Source: Aeoliella sp052161615 (lineage in GTDB: Bacteria > Planctomycetota > Planctomycetia > Pirellulales > Lacipirellulaceae). From it: 64,000 nt of DNA. The notes under the pieces are model-generated. The model ran no database searches. It saw nothing but the letters and a program-made list of their open reading frames with translations, and had not been told where the DNA came from. Shown one piece after another: positions 51,414-61,349 of this stretch. The translations under genes and the position numbers were made by a program. Every line of letters begins with the position of its first letter. Positions within the stretch are counted from its first letter, which is position 1. The stretch spans positions 5,146,001 to 5,210,000 of the forward strand of contig NZ_CP197417.1 in NCBI RefSeq assembly GCF_052161615.1. The letters are read 5' to 3'.

Positions 51414-52463
51414 ATGACCCAAAAGTGTTCCATTGTTTGGGTGCTCGCAGTCGTCTCGTTAGTCGGCTCCGTCGCCCCGCCAGCCTCAGCCGAAGGCCTA
51501 CCCGCCATTAGCGGTACACTTACCGCCCTGGTGGGCGAACTGACTAGCCCGCAGTATTTCCTGCGCCACCCGCATCGTGATCCGCGGCCGTACATCGAGC
51601 CGTCGTTCGCGCTGTCGACGCTGTATCGAGCCAGCCGCCACATTGCCGGTGGCAACCTCGACGAAGCAGCCCGGCTGGCCAAGGAAGTGGATTGCGAAGT
51701 GGTGCGGTTCGTCGACAAAGAGACCAAGACCAACTACGTCCTCCTGCGCGAGGACCTCGACACTCTAGCCGAACCCCGCGGTTGGGGGTCCTACCTCTAC
51801 AATCCAGCGGGCCAGGTGCCGGCGCTCGTCGAGGCACCGCACCCGATCGACGACTCGAATAGCGCGAAGGTCGCCACGATGGTGTTCCAGCGCGGGGCGA
51901 AGGGTCTGCTCTTGGCAGGTGCCCAGCGCGACAAAGCCGACGTGCCCGATCTGGTCGACTCGGTGTTTCATCAAGTCCACGTGGCGTGGGCCGAAGCACT
52001 TGGCCGCGCAGCGGTTTGGCAGATTCATGGCTTCACGATCGAGAAGCATCCTTTCCCCCCCGAGGCGAAGGCCATCCTCTCTACGGGCGGCGGCGAGGTG
52101 ATCGACGAAATTGTCACCCTCAACAAACGACTCCAGCACCGTGGCATCGATAGCTACGCCTTCAATCGGCTAAAGCCCGAAGACGAACTGAACATTCGGG
52201 TGAACCAGCAAAACCCTGGTAAGCTCTTCGCCTCGCTCGGCGCTACGAAGAACGAGCAAGGCCGACACCTCCGCAGCACCGGCGGCACGTTCGTCCACGT
52301 CGAACTCGAAACCTCCGTCCGCCGGGACGAGAAACAACGCGAAGTGGCCGCCGAGGCAATCGCCGAAGCCATGCGCGAGTCGGCGCTGCAGAGAAACGTG
52401 GCCGAAGACGAGACGCCGACGGAAAGGGTGTCGCAAGCCGAGGCAGCGACGCCGCGGGCTTGA
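51414..52463 (+). CDS. Secreted protein of unknown family
   Basis: ATG 51414 (or the overlapping GTG 51411) follows GGGAGGG. A signal peptide (about residues 1-26) precedes about 320 residues. I note the motifs HPHRDPRPYIEPSF, PHPIDDSN, VATMVFQRGAKGLLLAGAQRDKA, VDSVFHQVH and QIHGF; the spaced His residues hint at metal binding, and the pattern recalls peptidase-like folds, but I cannot name the family. The C-terminal 50 residues are acidic and Ala-rich. The gene stands alone between the small basic protein and DUF4272 genes. Confidence 0.7.
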   Translation: MTQKCSIVWVLAVVSLVGSVAPPASAEGLPAISGTLTALVGELTSPQYFLRHPHRDPRPYIEPSFALSTLYRASRHIAGGNLDEAARLAKEVDCEVVRFVDKETKTNYVLLREDLDTLAEPRGWGSYLYNPAGQVPALVEAPHPIDDSNSAKVATMVFQRGAKGLLLAGAQRDKADVPDLVDSVFHQVHVAWAEALGRAAVWQIHGFTIEKHPFPPEAKAILSTGGGEVIDEIVTLNKRLQHRGIDSYAFNRLKPEDELNIRVNQQNPGKLFASLGATKNEQGRHLRSTGGTFVHVELETSVRRDEKQREVAAEAIAEAMRESALQRNVAEDETPTERVSQAEAATPRA

Positions 52464-52500
52464 GGTTGCGTGGCGACCGTGTCTCACCTAACTCTGAATC

Positions 52501-53199
52501 TCACGTACTAAGCGCTGTGTCGTCCCAATCTACGCCTGGCGACAGAGCCCAGGTCAAAGCGTGGCGTCGCTCGTGGATAACGCCGCCGTTGACCAACGGG
52601 TGAAACTGTTGGGGAACAGTCGCATGACCAAGCTGCGCACTCCTGACGGCATTGTGCGCGCAGTAAAAGCGATCTTCCATTTCTACGACCTTTTGCAATG
52701 GCCGAAGCGTTTTGCTCGCCAGCCATGCTTTGAGATCTTGATCAAGGTTGCCGACGAATTGCGTGATCAACTCGCCGATGGCTTCGCCGTCCATCATAGT
52801 GCCGTCCGTTTTCGGCACTTGGTGGAAGCCCAGTATCCACGCAAGCGGCAGCATGTTCTCTAGCCGCCAACCCACCGAACCCATCTCCGTACGCCTTGCA
52901 CGCCATCGCCACTTTCTCAAGGTGCCAATTTCCGCTGGGGCCATCCACTGCTCGAGTTGATTCCGTCTCACGCACTCTTTGATGGATTTGGTGGAGAACG
53001 CCCGCGATGGAGCGCTCACGTAGATGAAGGTGGTTGCGAGCGCCCAGAGGCGGCCGGCAATCTCGTTGCTCGGCCGAAGTGTCCCTGTCTCTTCAGCGGA
53101 TCCCAGGGGTAACGATTTGGCCACCTGGAAACCTCTGGCTCCCAGCTCTTGTAGATTCGCTTTACGAATCGATGCGAAATCGATCTCAACGCTGGACAT
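52501..53199 (-). CDS. DUF4272 domain-containing protein
   Basis: ATG 53199 (MSSVEIDFASIRKANLQEL) has GGAGG five bases upstream and gives 232 residues; the longer frame from 53394 lacks support. The DUF4272 pattern is visible: RKAN..ELGARGF at the start, PSNEIAGRLWALA near residue 48, SVGWRLENMLPLAWILGF in the middle and NGGVIHERRHALTWALSPGVDWDDTALST at the end. Function is unknown; the domain often appears in systems with unclear roles. It is followed closely by the fatty acid desaturase on the same strand. Confidence 0.83.
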   Translation of the reverse strand: MSSVEIDFASIRKANLQELGARGFQVAKSLPLGSAEETGTLRPSNEIAGRLWALATTFIYVSAPSRAFSTKSIKECVRRNQLEQWMAPAEIGTLRKWRWRARRTEMGSVGWRLENMLPLAWILGFHQVPKTDGTMMDGEAIGELITQFVGNLDQDLKAWLASKTLRPLQKVVEMEDRFYCAHNAVRSAQLGHATVPQQFHPLVNGGVIHERRHALTWALSPGVDWDDTALST

Positions 53200-53430
53200 C
53201 CCCACCTCCATCGCGGTTGGAAAACCGCCAGAGTAGTAGATGGATACGAGTGGCGGCAAGCATTCGAACAGTGCGTGCTCGCTACGAACTACGTCCAGCC
53301 GCGCGGCCACGCCCTCCGTGAAGCGACGACTTTTCCTCGTCGATTCTTTACAAAGCTGGGAGCTCGCAGGGTTCGTCCGCCGGCATCCTTGCACGCGCCC
53401 CGTGGGTTCGGCTCAGCAGTGTAACATTTC

Positions 53431-54570
53431 CTACGCCACGCCCATCGGCATATGAAACTCGTCTTCCAATTCTTCCCGGACAGGCACGCGTCGCGGCATG
53501 GCCAGCCTTGCTGACTTGGAACCCGCGCGCTTCCAGAGCGAACCAAGTTCATACCTCAACGACGGGCTTTCGGTCACGCGGTACGGCGAGTCGGCGGGGA
53601 GCTCGGCCATCAGTCGGCGGTGGGCCTGAGCTAACGCGTGGTACGGGATGCTCGGAAACAAGTGGTGCAGGGCGTGGAACCGCAGACCAACAGGCGCCCA
53701 TACCACGTTCCACCATGTGTGCGCGGGGTAGTTCACCGAGTCGACGAGCTGTTCGAGGAACGTCATGTCCTCGCCCTGCCCCAGCCACCGATGGGCCGAC
53801 AGCGTGCGGATGGCGTTGATGGTCACCACTACCACGCCCGTCGCGTAAGCTTGGTACAGCGCGAACACCGGTTGGCGGCCGATGAGCACCAGCACGGCGA
53901 ACGTCCAGATGAACAGGAAGCAGCCGACTTCCTGCCAGCGAATGGTCCGCAGCACTCGTTCCGTTGGCAGCGGTCGAAGATACATCGGATCGATCACCAT
54001 GCTCGAGGCGTGGCGATGCACCCAGGTGCGAATCGACGGATGCAACCAAGTGAGCGGCGTGAGGATGCCGAACCGCACGATGGCGAGCGCCGGAATGATC
54101 AGGCTCTGCGCCAAGTAGCCGACGATCCACCACCGGCTGCGATGTGCCAGCGGCAGGTACTCGCCATCGTTCTTGGTGCCGTAGTGCCGGCGGCGGTGAT
54201 GGTCGAGGTGCGTGTAGTAGACGAACGACGGGATGAGGAACGGAATGCCACACAAAAGGTTCCACACCACGCGGAAGCTACGAAACTTGTCGCCCGGCAG
54301 ATGGACCAGTTCGTGAATGAACAGCCCCGCGCGATAGATCATCAGGCACGACAGGACAAACAGCCCGGCACGCAGGGGCCAGCCGAGCCACTCTTCGCGG
54401 ACCATGCGATAGGCGGCGATGCCGATCACCCAGGTCGCGAGCAAGTCGGTCCAGTAGATCGCCGCTCGGGGGCGGAACTGATTGCCCACAATGCGGCGGG
54501 CTTCGGCCATCGAGAATCGACCACTGGTGGCGGCCAACAACTCGGCGGGGGACTTCGTGAGGGACTGCAT
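53431..54570 (-). CDS. Fatty acid desaturase family membrane protein
   Basis: ATG 54570 starts a 379-residue protein with about four transmembrane segments. The three histidine clusters of the diiron centre are seen: HELVH near residue 105, THLDHHRRRH near 138-147 and the HALHHLFPSIPYH cluster near 305-317. The layout matches membrane fatty acyl desaturases/carotenoid hydroxylases. It is divergent from the degenerate ketoacyl synthase gene, hinting at a shared lipid pathway (inference). Confidence 0.87.
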   Translation of the reverse strand: MQSLTKSPAELLAATSGRFSMAEARRIVGNQFRPRAAIYWTDLLATWVIGIAAYRMVREEWLGWPLRAGLFVLSCLMIYRAGLFIHELVHLPGDKFRSFRVVWNLLCGIPFLIPSFVYYTHLDHHRRRHYGTKNDGEYLPLAHRSRWWIVGYLAQSLIIPALAIVRFGILTPLTWLHPSIRTWVHRHASSMVIDPMYLRPLPTERVLRTIRWQEVGCFLFIWTFAVLVLIGRQPVFALYQAYATGVVVVTINAIRTLSAHRWLGQGEDMTFLEQLVDSVNYPAHTWWNVVWAPVGLRFHALHHLFPSIPYHALAQAHRRLMAELPADSPYRVTESPSLRYELGSLWKRAGSKSARLAMPRRVPVREELEDEFHMPMGVA

Positions 54571-54857
54571 AACGACTAATCGAGCCGGCAGTGTAAACTG
54601 CAGGCGCATCCAGGCGGGAGTTGGCGGGCGGGCCGGAGGCGTCCCCCGATCAGGGAAGCAGCCACCGGAGTTTTCTATGGCGAGCCGTGGCCGTAAGGCC
54701 CCGGGTAGCCGGGCGGGTCGGAGGTGCCAAGCTCGCGGTTCGCAGCGCGGGCATGGTACCTTCGCTACGATCGACATCCGGAGAGGGGTTTGTTGAGGGC
54801 CATCCCCAGGATAGGTAAACTGCAACGGTGGCGCAAACCGATCCTACCGACTGAGAG

Positions 54858-56252
54858 GTGTGGAGACGTGGCGCAAACGAGTGGCCCCGCGCCGCAGCGA
54901 TTGCCGACGTAGATGTCGTGATTGCGACATTCCGAAGCAAACGCCACCGCGAACTCCTCTTCAACGGCACCTTGGACGCCCTGGTAAATCCCGCTTTGGA
55001 CGACGTAGTCATTACCGGCATCGGCATTGTCTCTCCGATTGGCATCGGACGGGACGCGGTGCGCACTTCGCTCGAGGCTGGCACCAGTGGTGTGACGACC
55101 ATCGACGACTACGCCAAGGCGGGCTGGATCGCGCCGTTCGGTGGCCAGGTCCGCGACTTCGACCCCAAGGAATACGTCACCCCGCGCAAGAGCCTGAAGG
55201 TGATGGCACGCGAGATTCAGATGGCGTTCGCCGCCGCAGAGCTCGCCGCGACCGATGCCGGTATCAGCGAAGGTGCGTTCGAACCCGAGCGGGCTGGCGT
55301 GGTCTTGGGTGCGGGCAGCATGTACTGCGACCTGGAAGAACTCGTCGAGGCGTACCGCACTAGCCAGACCGATGGCGAGTTCGATTATGCGAAGTGGGGG
55401 CACGAGGCGCAGCGACAGTTGTTCCCGCTGTGGATGCTTAAGTACCTGCCCAACATGCCGGCGTGCCATATCGGCATTCGACAAGACGCCCGCGGACCCA
55501 CCAACACGATCCTGAACGGCGACGTTTCGAGCTTGCTCGCGATGGCCGAGGCAGTGCAAGTGATCCGTCGCGGCCAAGCCGATTTGATGTTCGCCGGCGG
55601 CGTCAGCACGCGATTGTCGATGACCGACCTGCTGTGGCACGGCGGCGCGCGCATGGCGAAGGAAGGCCTGTGGCCCGCGACGCTCAGCCGACCGTTCGAT
55701 GCCGCGCGGACCGGCATGGTGATGGGCGAAGGCGCGGCGCTGTTTGTCCTCGAAACCCGCACTCACGCCGAGCGCCGCGGACGCAAGCCTATCGCGCGAT
55801 TTGTCAGCTCGGCTAGTCGCAACGAGGCCACGACCAACTTCGCCGCGCCGAGTAAAGCGATCGCCAATGCCCTCGCGGCGGCGATCGAGCAAGCGAACAT
55901 TCCAGCAAGCGACCTCGCGCACATCCACGCCCACGGCCTCGGCACGATTGAAGACGATCCGGTCGAGGCCTGTGCGATCGCGGAAGTGCTGGGCGGTGCC
56001 GACGTGCCGGTCACCGCGGCGAAAAGTTACTTCGGCAACCTCGGGGCCGGGGGTGGCGCGGTAGAGCTCGCCGTGAGTCTGCTCGCCGCGAACATGGGCG
56101 AAGTCCCCGCCACGCTCAATCACGAGCAAACCGACCCCGCGTGTCCAATTCGCGTCGCGGCCGAGCGCGAGCCGACAACCCGCCGAGCCTTCGCGAAACT
56201 CAACCACACGCCAACCGGCCAGGCCGTAGCGTTGGTGTTCGAGGCGGAGTAG
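54858..56252 (+). CDS. Ketoacyl synthase-fold protein lacking the catalytic Cys
   Basis: A thiolase-fold KS protein of 464 residues from GTG 54858; TTG 54996 is a possible shorter start. The region GVVLGAGSMYCDLEE and GMVMGEGAALFVLE fit a KAS II/FabF-like protein. In the loop where FabF has TACATG, this protein has NGDVSS, so D222 stands in the Cys position; the first active His is retained (H359 in HAHG), and the second is replaced by N394 (KSYFGN). This pattern is that of chain-length factors or other non-condensing partners. Alternatively it is a specialised enzyme of unknown chemistry. It lies between a desaturase and pdxH. Confidence 0.85.
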   Translation: MWRRGANEWPRAAAIADVDVVIATFRSKRHRELLFNGTLDALVNPALDDVVITGIGIVSPIGIGRDAVRTSLEAGTSGVTTIDDYAKAGWIAPFGGQVRDFDPKEYVTPRKSLKVMAREIQMAFAAAELAATDAGISEGAFEPERAGVVLGAGSMYCDLEELVEAYRTSQTDGEFDYAKWGHEAQRQLFPLWMLKYLPNMPACHIGIRQDARGPTNTILNGDVSSLLAMAEAVQVIRRGQADLMFAGGVSTRLSMTDLLWHGGARMAKEGLWPATLSRPFDAARTGMVMGEGAALFVLETRTHAERRGRKPIARFVSSASRNEATTNFAAPSKAIANALAAAIEQANIPASDLAHIHAHGLGTIEDDPVEACAIAEVLGGADVPVTAAKSYFGNLGAGGGAVELAVSLLAANMGEVPATLNHEQTDPACPIRVAAEREPTTRRAFAKLNHTPTGQAVALVFEAE

Positions 56253-56354
56253 AGTGGGGTTCTGTGCCATCCCGTGCTGCAATCGGTCCGCACGATCGCC
56301 ACGAAGGGGCACGACAATTCACGACGATTCTGATTGCGCGTTGAGGCAGGGACG

Positions 56355-57002
56355 ATGGAACTAGGAGATTTGAGAGCCGACTACGAACACGCCGGACTGA
56401 AGGAGACCGAGATGCTCGGCGATCCGGTCGACCAGTTCAAAGAATGGCTGCAGCAAGCGATCGACCATCCGCTAGGAGATTGGTTCGAGCCCACGGCGAT
56501 GACACTGGCGACCGCCACGCCGGATGGAATGCCGTCGGCGCGGATCGTGCTGCTCAAGGACATCGACGCTAAAGGCCGAATGGTGTTCTTCACCAGCTAC
56601 TCGTCGCAAAAAGGGGACAACCTAGCCGCGAACCCTCGCGCGGCGCTCTGCTTCTACTGGGGGCAGTTCGGTCGGCAGGTTCGGATCGAAGGAACCATTG
56701 AGAAGACGAGCCGTGCGATCTCCGAGGCGTACTTCTCCTCGCGCCCCCGTGCGAGCCAGTTGGGTGCCGTTGCGTCCGATCAGTCGCGCGTCATCGCCAG
56801 CCGAGACCTACTCGAGCAATCGCTCGCCGACGCTGAGCTAAAGTACGCCGGCGGCGCGGTCCCGTTGCCCGAAGACTGGGGCGGCTACGCACTGACGCCC
56901 GCGAAGTTCGAATTCTGGCAAGGACGACGAAACCGGTTGCACGACCGGATTGTGTATCGACGCAGCGGGGAGGCGTGGGCGATCGAGAGGCTGGGGCCTT
57001 AG
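56355..57002 (+). CDS. pdxH: Pyridoxamine 5'-phosphate oxidase
   Basis: ATG 56355 follows GAGGCAGGG. A 215-residue FMN-dependent enzyme making pyridoxal 5'-phosphate. Typical segments are ALATATPDG-type MTLATATPDGMPSARIVLLKDID, VFFTSYSSQKGDNLAANPRAALCFYW, GQFGRQVRIEG, and the C-terminal PAKFEFWQGRRNRLHDRIVYRR. It converges on the sigma-54 activator gene with 14 bases between them. No other vitamin B6 genes adjoin it. Confidence 0.95.
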   Translation: MELGDLRADYEHAGLKETEMLGDPVDQFKEWLQQAIDHPLGDWFEPTAMTLATATPDGMPSARIVLLKDIDAKGRMVFFTSYSSQKGDNLAANPRAALCFYWGQFGRQVRIEGTIEKTSRAISEAYFSSRPRASQLGAVASDQSRVIASRDLLEQSLADAELKYAGGAVPLPEDWGGYALTPAKFEFWQGRRNRLHDRIVYRRSGEAWAIERLGP

Positions 57003-57016
57003 GCGGATCAGTTCCC

Positions 57017-58045
<1,029 letters not shown>

Positions 58046-58383
58046 TAGCGGCACCGGGTGGGAACATCGTAGGGTGCTTATCAAGGGTGGGTGGGCTGTG
58101 GTCTGCCGGGTTCCGGTTACGGCAGGCCGAAGGGCCGAGGCTTAGTTTAATAACCGCGCGAACGATTAGAAAGCATTCAATCCCAATAATGCCAAAAATC
58201 GCACCTGAGCGATCCTAATTTTACCTGAGGGGATGCGGCGAAACGCAACGAGGGACCAGCGGTTGCTGGCCCCTCGTCGTTGGTCGTATTTTCCCTAAGT
58301 CGTTGTCTTCATAAGCCTTAGAGATACTGAGCGTTGAAATAGCCCCGACCAAGCTTGGTCGGGGCTGCTTCCAAAAGCTTTTC
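58046..58383. other. Spacer between activator and PEP-CTERM array
   Basis: No gene was recognised. It contains two hairpins: ACGAGGGACCAGC/GCTGGCCCCTCGT at 58248-58277 and a perfect palindrome at 58341-58366. Neither has a clear promoter nearby. Confidence 0.6.
58341..58366 (-). terminator. Perfect 26-base palindrome after a PEP-CTERM gene
   Basis: AGCCCCGACCAAGCTTGGTC followed by GGGGCT. The identical 26 bases recur at 62241-62266, also just after a PEP-CTERM gene. On the minus strand it is followed by ATTTC, so termination is likely but the T-run is weak. Confidence 0.6.
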
Positions 58384-59214
58384 TTACCCCTGGCGACGGC
58401 GACGCACCATGGCGACACCCGCCAAACCGGCGAGGCCGAGGAGGGCGACGGTCGACGGCTCGGGGACCGGCGTAATCTCGCCCAAGGTACCGATCAGCCA
58501 GCTCCCGCCGTTTCCGGCCTTCGAAGTTCCGATGCGGAAGTAGGACAGCGGTGTGTCCGAGAGATCGATGCCCATCGTTTTGCCGGCTTGAGTTCCGCCG
58601 ACGACTCCAAAACCGGAGACCGCGCGAAACATCGACTCGCCATCGACGGTTACCGGATCATTGATGATCGCTGCCCAGTCGCCGGTCGGCACGGTGAAGA
58701 TGCTGGTGTCGGCGAATGACAACGACTCGGCGACGCCGCCCGAGATGATCTTCGGACCAACAATCCATTCGCGGGTTTCACCGCCACGCTCGACATCTTC
58801 GAGCTGCATCTTAAGACCCGTCACGTCGATGGGCGTGTTGGTGCCGGTGGCGTAGAAACGGATCTCGAAGAACACGGTGTTCGGCGATCCCGAGGCGGGG
58901 CTGAAGTAAATGTAGTTGCCACCCGCCGGCGATGGTGGGTTGGGCAGATTCGGTTCGTCGGTGGTACCAAAGAAGCCGGTGTTGCCCGTATAGGCAAGAT
59001 TCGGAGACGTCATTCGGAAGCCAACGTCGAAGCCACCGTTGCCCGGATTGGTGAAGCGTTCTTCCGCACCGTTAACGGCGAGGCTCGTTAGCCCCAGCAC
59101 GCCATTAGGCAGGTCGCTTGTCGGGCCCCAACTAAGAACCGTGCCGGCTTGAGTTGAAGCGGTTGCTGCCAGCGCTACTACAATCGTCGCAATGAATCGA
59201 ATGCCGTTGTTCAT
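58384..59214 (-). CDS. PEP-CTERM sorting domain protein 1 of array
   Basis: ATG 59214 follows CAAGGATACGGGTC, the shared leader type. The 276-residue product has a signal peptide (about residues 1-23), a beta-rich middle (about 210 residues) and the sorting tag VPEPSTVALLGLAGLAGVAMVRRRRQG. The tag should be recognised by an exosortase, which is not encoded in the window. The middle has no known fold by eye; a repeated Gly/Asn/Thr composition suggests extracellular beta sandwiches. Confidence 0.88.
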   Translation of the reverse strand: MNNGIRFIATIVVALAATASTQAGTVLSWGPTSDLPNGVLGLTSLAVNGAEERFTNPGNGGFDVGFRMTSPNLAYTGNTGFFGTTDEPNLPNPPSPAGGNYIYFSPASGSPNTVFFEIRFYATGTNTPIDVTGLKMQLEDVERGGETREWIVGPKIISGGVAESLSFADTSIFTVPTGDWAAIINDPVTVDGESMFRAVSGFGVVGGTQAGKTMGIDLSDTPLSYFRIGTSKAGNGGSWLIGTLGEITPVPEPSTVALLGLAGLAGVAMVRRRRQG

Positions 59215-59308
59215 GACCCGTATCCTTGTTGCAAGTGCCGCCCGCTCGCTCCCCTCCGCAAACACATCCATGGAGCATCTCGAAGGCCACAGCGAAAAGT
59301 AGAGAGAT

Positions 59309-59354
59309 AAAAAAGGCCGCTCACTCGTCCTGCCGTAGCAGATCGAGCGAGCGG
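59309..59354 (-). terminator. Rho-independent terminator of PEP-CTERM gene 2
   Basis: The arms CCGCTCACTCG (59317-59327) and CGAGCGAGCGG (59344-59354) form an 11-bp stem with one mismatch, followed on the minus strand by TTTTTT. Confidence 0.85.
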
Positions 59355-59372
59355 CGTGAGAACTAGGATGCC

Positions 59373-60194
59373 TTAGGCTTGGCGACGGCGACGCACGATG
59401 GCGAGACCGGCCAGACCAGCGATGCCGAGGATGGCAACGGTCGAGGGTTCGGGGATGGCGTTGGGGTTGCCAACCACGTAGCCTTCGGCACCCGAGACGT
59501 AGTTGCTCAAGGTGTCGCCGAATACCCAGTTGAAACCGTAGGCAACGTTGGTGCCGAGTTCACGAGGAGCTCCGGTGCCAACACCGTTGCCACCAGTGAT
59601 GTAGGCGGCATCCGGTGCTTCGATCACAAAGTTCGCAACGTCCGCGAAGGTCAATCCCATACCGGTCTTGCCGAGAGCGGCATGCACCCAGGTATTGTTG
59701 GTCCCACCATTGGCGGTTTCGTAAACCTTGACAGGTTCGTCTTGAATGTCGCTGAAGCTCAAGCTGTACTGCTTGTAACCATCAATGGTCGTCTCGAACA
59801 GCGGCTGAAAGCTGGGATTCGAGGGCTCGTTGGCGAGAACGGCGTACTGCATGCCGTCCGTAATCCAAATGTTGAAGTAGGGGGCAACGGCGGGACCCGA
59901 ACCAGCCGTGAACCGGCTGGGATCGTCGTACCGCGTAATCGACAGGTCGGTGAGGCTTTGGATCGTTGCGCCATTGACGTCGTTGGAACCCCAAGCCGCT
60001 TTCTGACCACCTTCGCTGATTACGAACTCCGTGGCGTTGGGCACGTACGTGTTGTTGTTTTGGATGACGGGTGGGTTTCCACCGCCGCTGTTACGAATGA
60101 CGTAGGGAACGAAAGCAGCCTGAGCGACACTGGTCGAGAGAACAACACCGGCGAGAACCAGGCAGCGAACGAGAGTTGCGAAGGAAGTGGTCAT
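59373..60194 (-). CDS. PEP-CTERM sorting domain protein 2 of array
   Basis: ATG 60194 is preceded by CTAAGGATACGACTA. The 273-residue product has a signal peptide (about residues 1-26, ending AQA), a beta-rich middle with GGGNPPVIQNNNTYVPNATEF near the start, and the tag IPEPSTVAILGIAGLAGLAIVRRRRQA. The C-terminal coding bases closely match genes 1, 3, 4 and 5 in the array. The middle domain differs from all of them. Confidence 0.88.
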   Translation of the reverse strand: MTTSFATLVRCLVLAGVVLSTSVAQAAFVPYVIRNSGGGNPPVIQNNNTYVPNATEFVISEGGQKAAWGSNDVNGATIQSLTDLSITRYDDPSRFTAGSGPAVAPYFNIWITDGMQYAVLANEPSNPSFQPLFETTIDGYKQYSLSFSDIQDEPVKVYETANGGTNNTWVHAALGKTGMGLTFADVANFVIEAPDAAYITGGNGVGTGAPRELGTNVAYGFNWVFGDTLSNYVSGAEGYVVGNPNAIPEPSTVAILGIAGLAGLAIVRRRRQA

Positions 60195-60213
60195 TAGTCG
60201 TATCCTTAGTTAA
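60192..60213 (-). promoter_or_regulatory. Shared leader of PEP-CTERM gene 2
   Basis: On the minus strand it reads CTTAACTAAGGATACGACTA followed by ATG. The AAGG plus ACG.CTAATG pattern is shared with genes 3, 4 and 6 and partly with gene 1. Confidence 0.6.
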
Positions 60214-60254
60214 GTATGAATTCAGAAGTTGCTTGAAGATGGAATCTGTGTTGT

Positions 60255-60283
60255 AAAAGCCCCGGCCGCCGTAGCGGCCGAGG
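60255..60283 (-). terminator. Terminator hairpin after PEP-CTERM gene 3
   Basis: CCCCGGCCGC (60260-60269) and GCGGCCGAGG (60274-60283) pair with one G-T; CTTTTAC follows on the minus strand. Its 42-base surroundings are repeated exactly at 61307-61348. Confidence 0.7.
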
Positions 60284-60300
60284 CCACTTAAGGGGTTTCT

Positions 60301-61209
60301 TTAGCCTTGGCGACGGCGACGCATCATGGCGAGACCAGCCACACCGGCGATGCCGAGGAGGGCGACGGTCGACGGCTCGGGGACGGTGCCAACAAACACG
60401 CTTCCCGACACATCACCATTCAGATTTCCAAGGGTGTTCTGAGCGACGGCCCAGCTATCCATTCCGAAAGTGAAGTCGACCGTGTAGAAGCCGGTGTGAC
60501 CCGCACTGGTGTTTTCGAAGATGGCGTTGAACGAGCCGGTGACGGACGTTGGATCGAGATCCGATCGGTAGATGCCGGGCGAAACTGCCTGGCCGTCCAA
60601 TCCGCTGAACAGGACATCCAACTCGTAGCTATGGAAAATGCCGCCGCTGGTCGCTGCTGCCGCGCCGTTGGTGGCTGCAGGCCAGAGTCTCGCGAATTCA
60701 GTAGCCCCGGCATTCGAACCGCTTACTTGAAGGTGATAGTCAGTGTAGACCCCGCCCTGCAAGTTGCTGAAAATACCGCTGCTCGTGGTGACCGTGTCGT
60801 TGCCGTCATCGTAAAGCTGCACGAAGCCGGTATTGGTATTGTTGGGGTTACCAAGTCCGCTCTGCGGGTTACCAGCAACGGTGGTGTAATACCAAGCGGT
60901 CATCAGGATGTTGATATCGCTGCCTTCCGGTGCGTAATCGTTAACCGTGTAGATCGCGGCATCCCGGAATGGTGTATTGTTAGGGGCCGCAGTCACTCGA
61001 TCAGGTATGGCGTAGGTGCCCAGGGCGTTGGTCCCACTCTGAGCATCTGCCAGCGTGGCATACGAGGTGACCGAGCCCGTGTAAGATGCGACGTCGGTGA
61101 TTGCCACGAAGGGGGCAGCCAGGGCCAATGGGCCGCTTATGATCACCGCAGCCATCAAGGCCACGATGGTCGAAGACAGTTTCTTCAGGTTGTGCAAATT
61201 GGTAGTCAT
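60301..61209 (-). CDS. PEP-CTERM sorting domain protein 3 of array
   Basis: ATG 61209 follows AAGGGAAACCGCTA. The 302-residue product has a long N-terminal signal (MTTNLHNLKKLSSTIVALMAAVIISG), a middle with FVAITDVASYTGSVTSYATLADAQ and several Thr/Gly/Asn-rich strands, and the tag VPEPSTVALLGIAGVAGLAMMRRRRQG. It is the longest of the six. The middle is distinct from genes 2, 4 and 5. Confidence 0.88.
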   Translation of the reverse strand: MTTNLHNLKKLSSTIVALMAAVIISGPLALAAPFVAITDVASYTGSVTSYATLADAQSGTNALGTYAIPDRVTAAPNNTPFRDAAIYTVNDYAPEGSDINILMTAWYYTTVAGNPQSGLGNPNNTNTGFVQLYDDGNDTVTTSSGIFSNLQGGVYTDYHLQVSGSNAGATEFARLWPAATNGAAAATSGGIFHSYELDVLFSGLDGQAVSPGIYRSDLDPTSVTGSFNAIFENTSAGHTGFYTVDFTFGMDSWAVAQNTLGNLNGDVSGSVFVGTVPEPSTVALLGIAGVAGLAMMRRRRQG

Positions 61210-61227
61210 TAGCGGTTTCCCTTAAGT
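61207..61227 (-). promoter_or_regulatory. Shared leader of PEP-CTERM gene 3
   Basis: On the minus strand it reads ACTTAAGGGAAACCGCTA followed by ATG. Confidence 0.6.
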
Positions 61228-61304
61228 CGAAGTTGCGAACTCGTCGAACGCAGAATGTTTTAAAGAAGTGATGAAGCAGTCGAATCGATACGCGAGAGTT
61301 TAAG

Positions 61305-61332
61305 AAAGCCCCGGCCGCCGTAGCGGCCGAGG
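61305..61332 (-). terminator. Terminator hairpin after PEP-CTERM gene 4
   Basis: The same stem as at 60255-60283 (CCCCGGCCGC with GCGGCCGAGG), followed by CTTTCTTA on the minus strand. The surrounding 42 bases are identical. Confidence 0.7.
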
Positions 61333-61349
61333 CCACTTAAGGGGTTTCG

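Noticed and set aside
54765..56312. Minus-strand frame of 515 codons opposite the KS-fold gene
   Set aside because: It is antisense to a recognisable KS protein and its product shows no domain or composition of a real protein.
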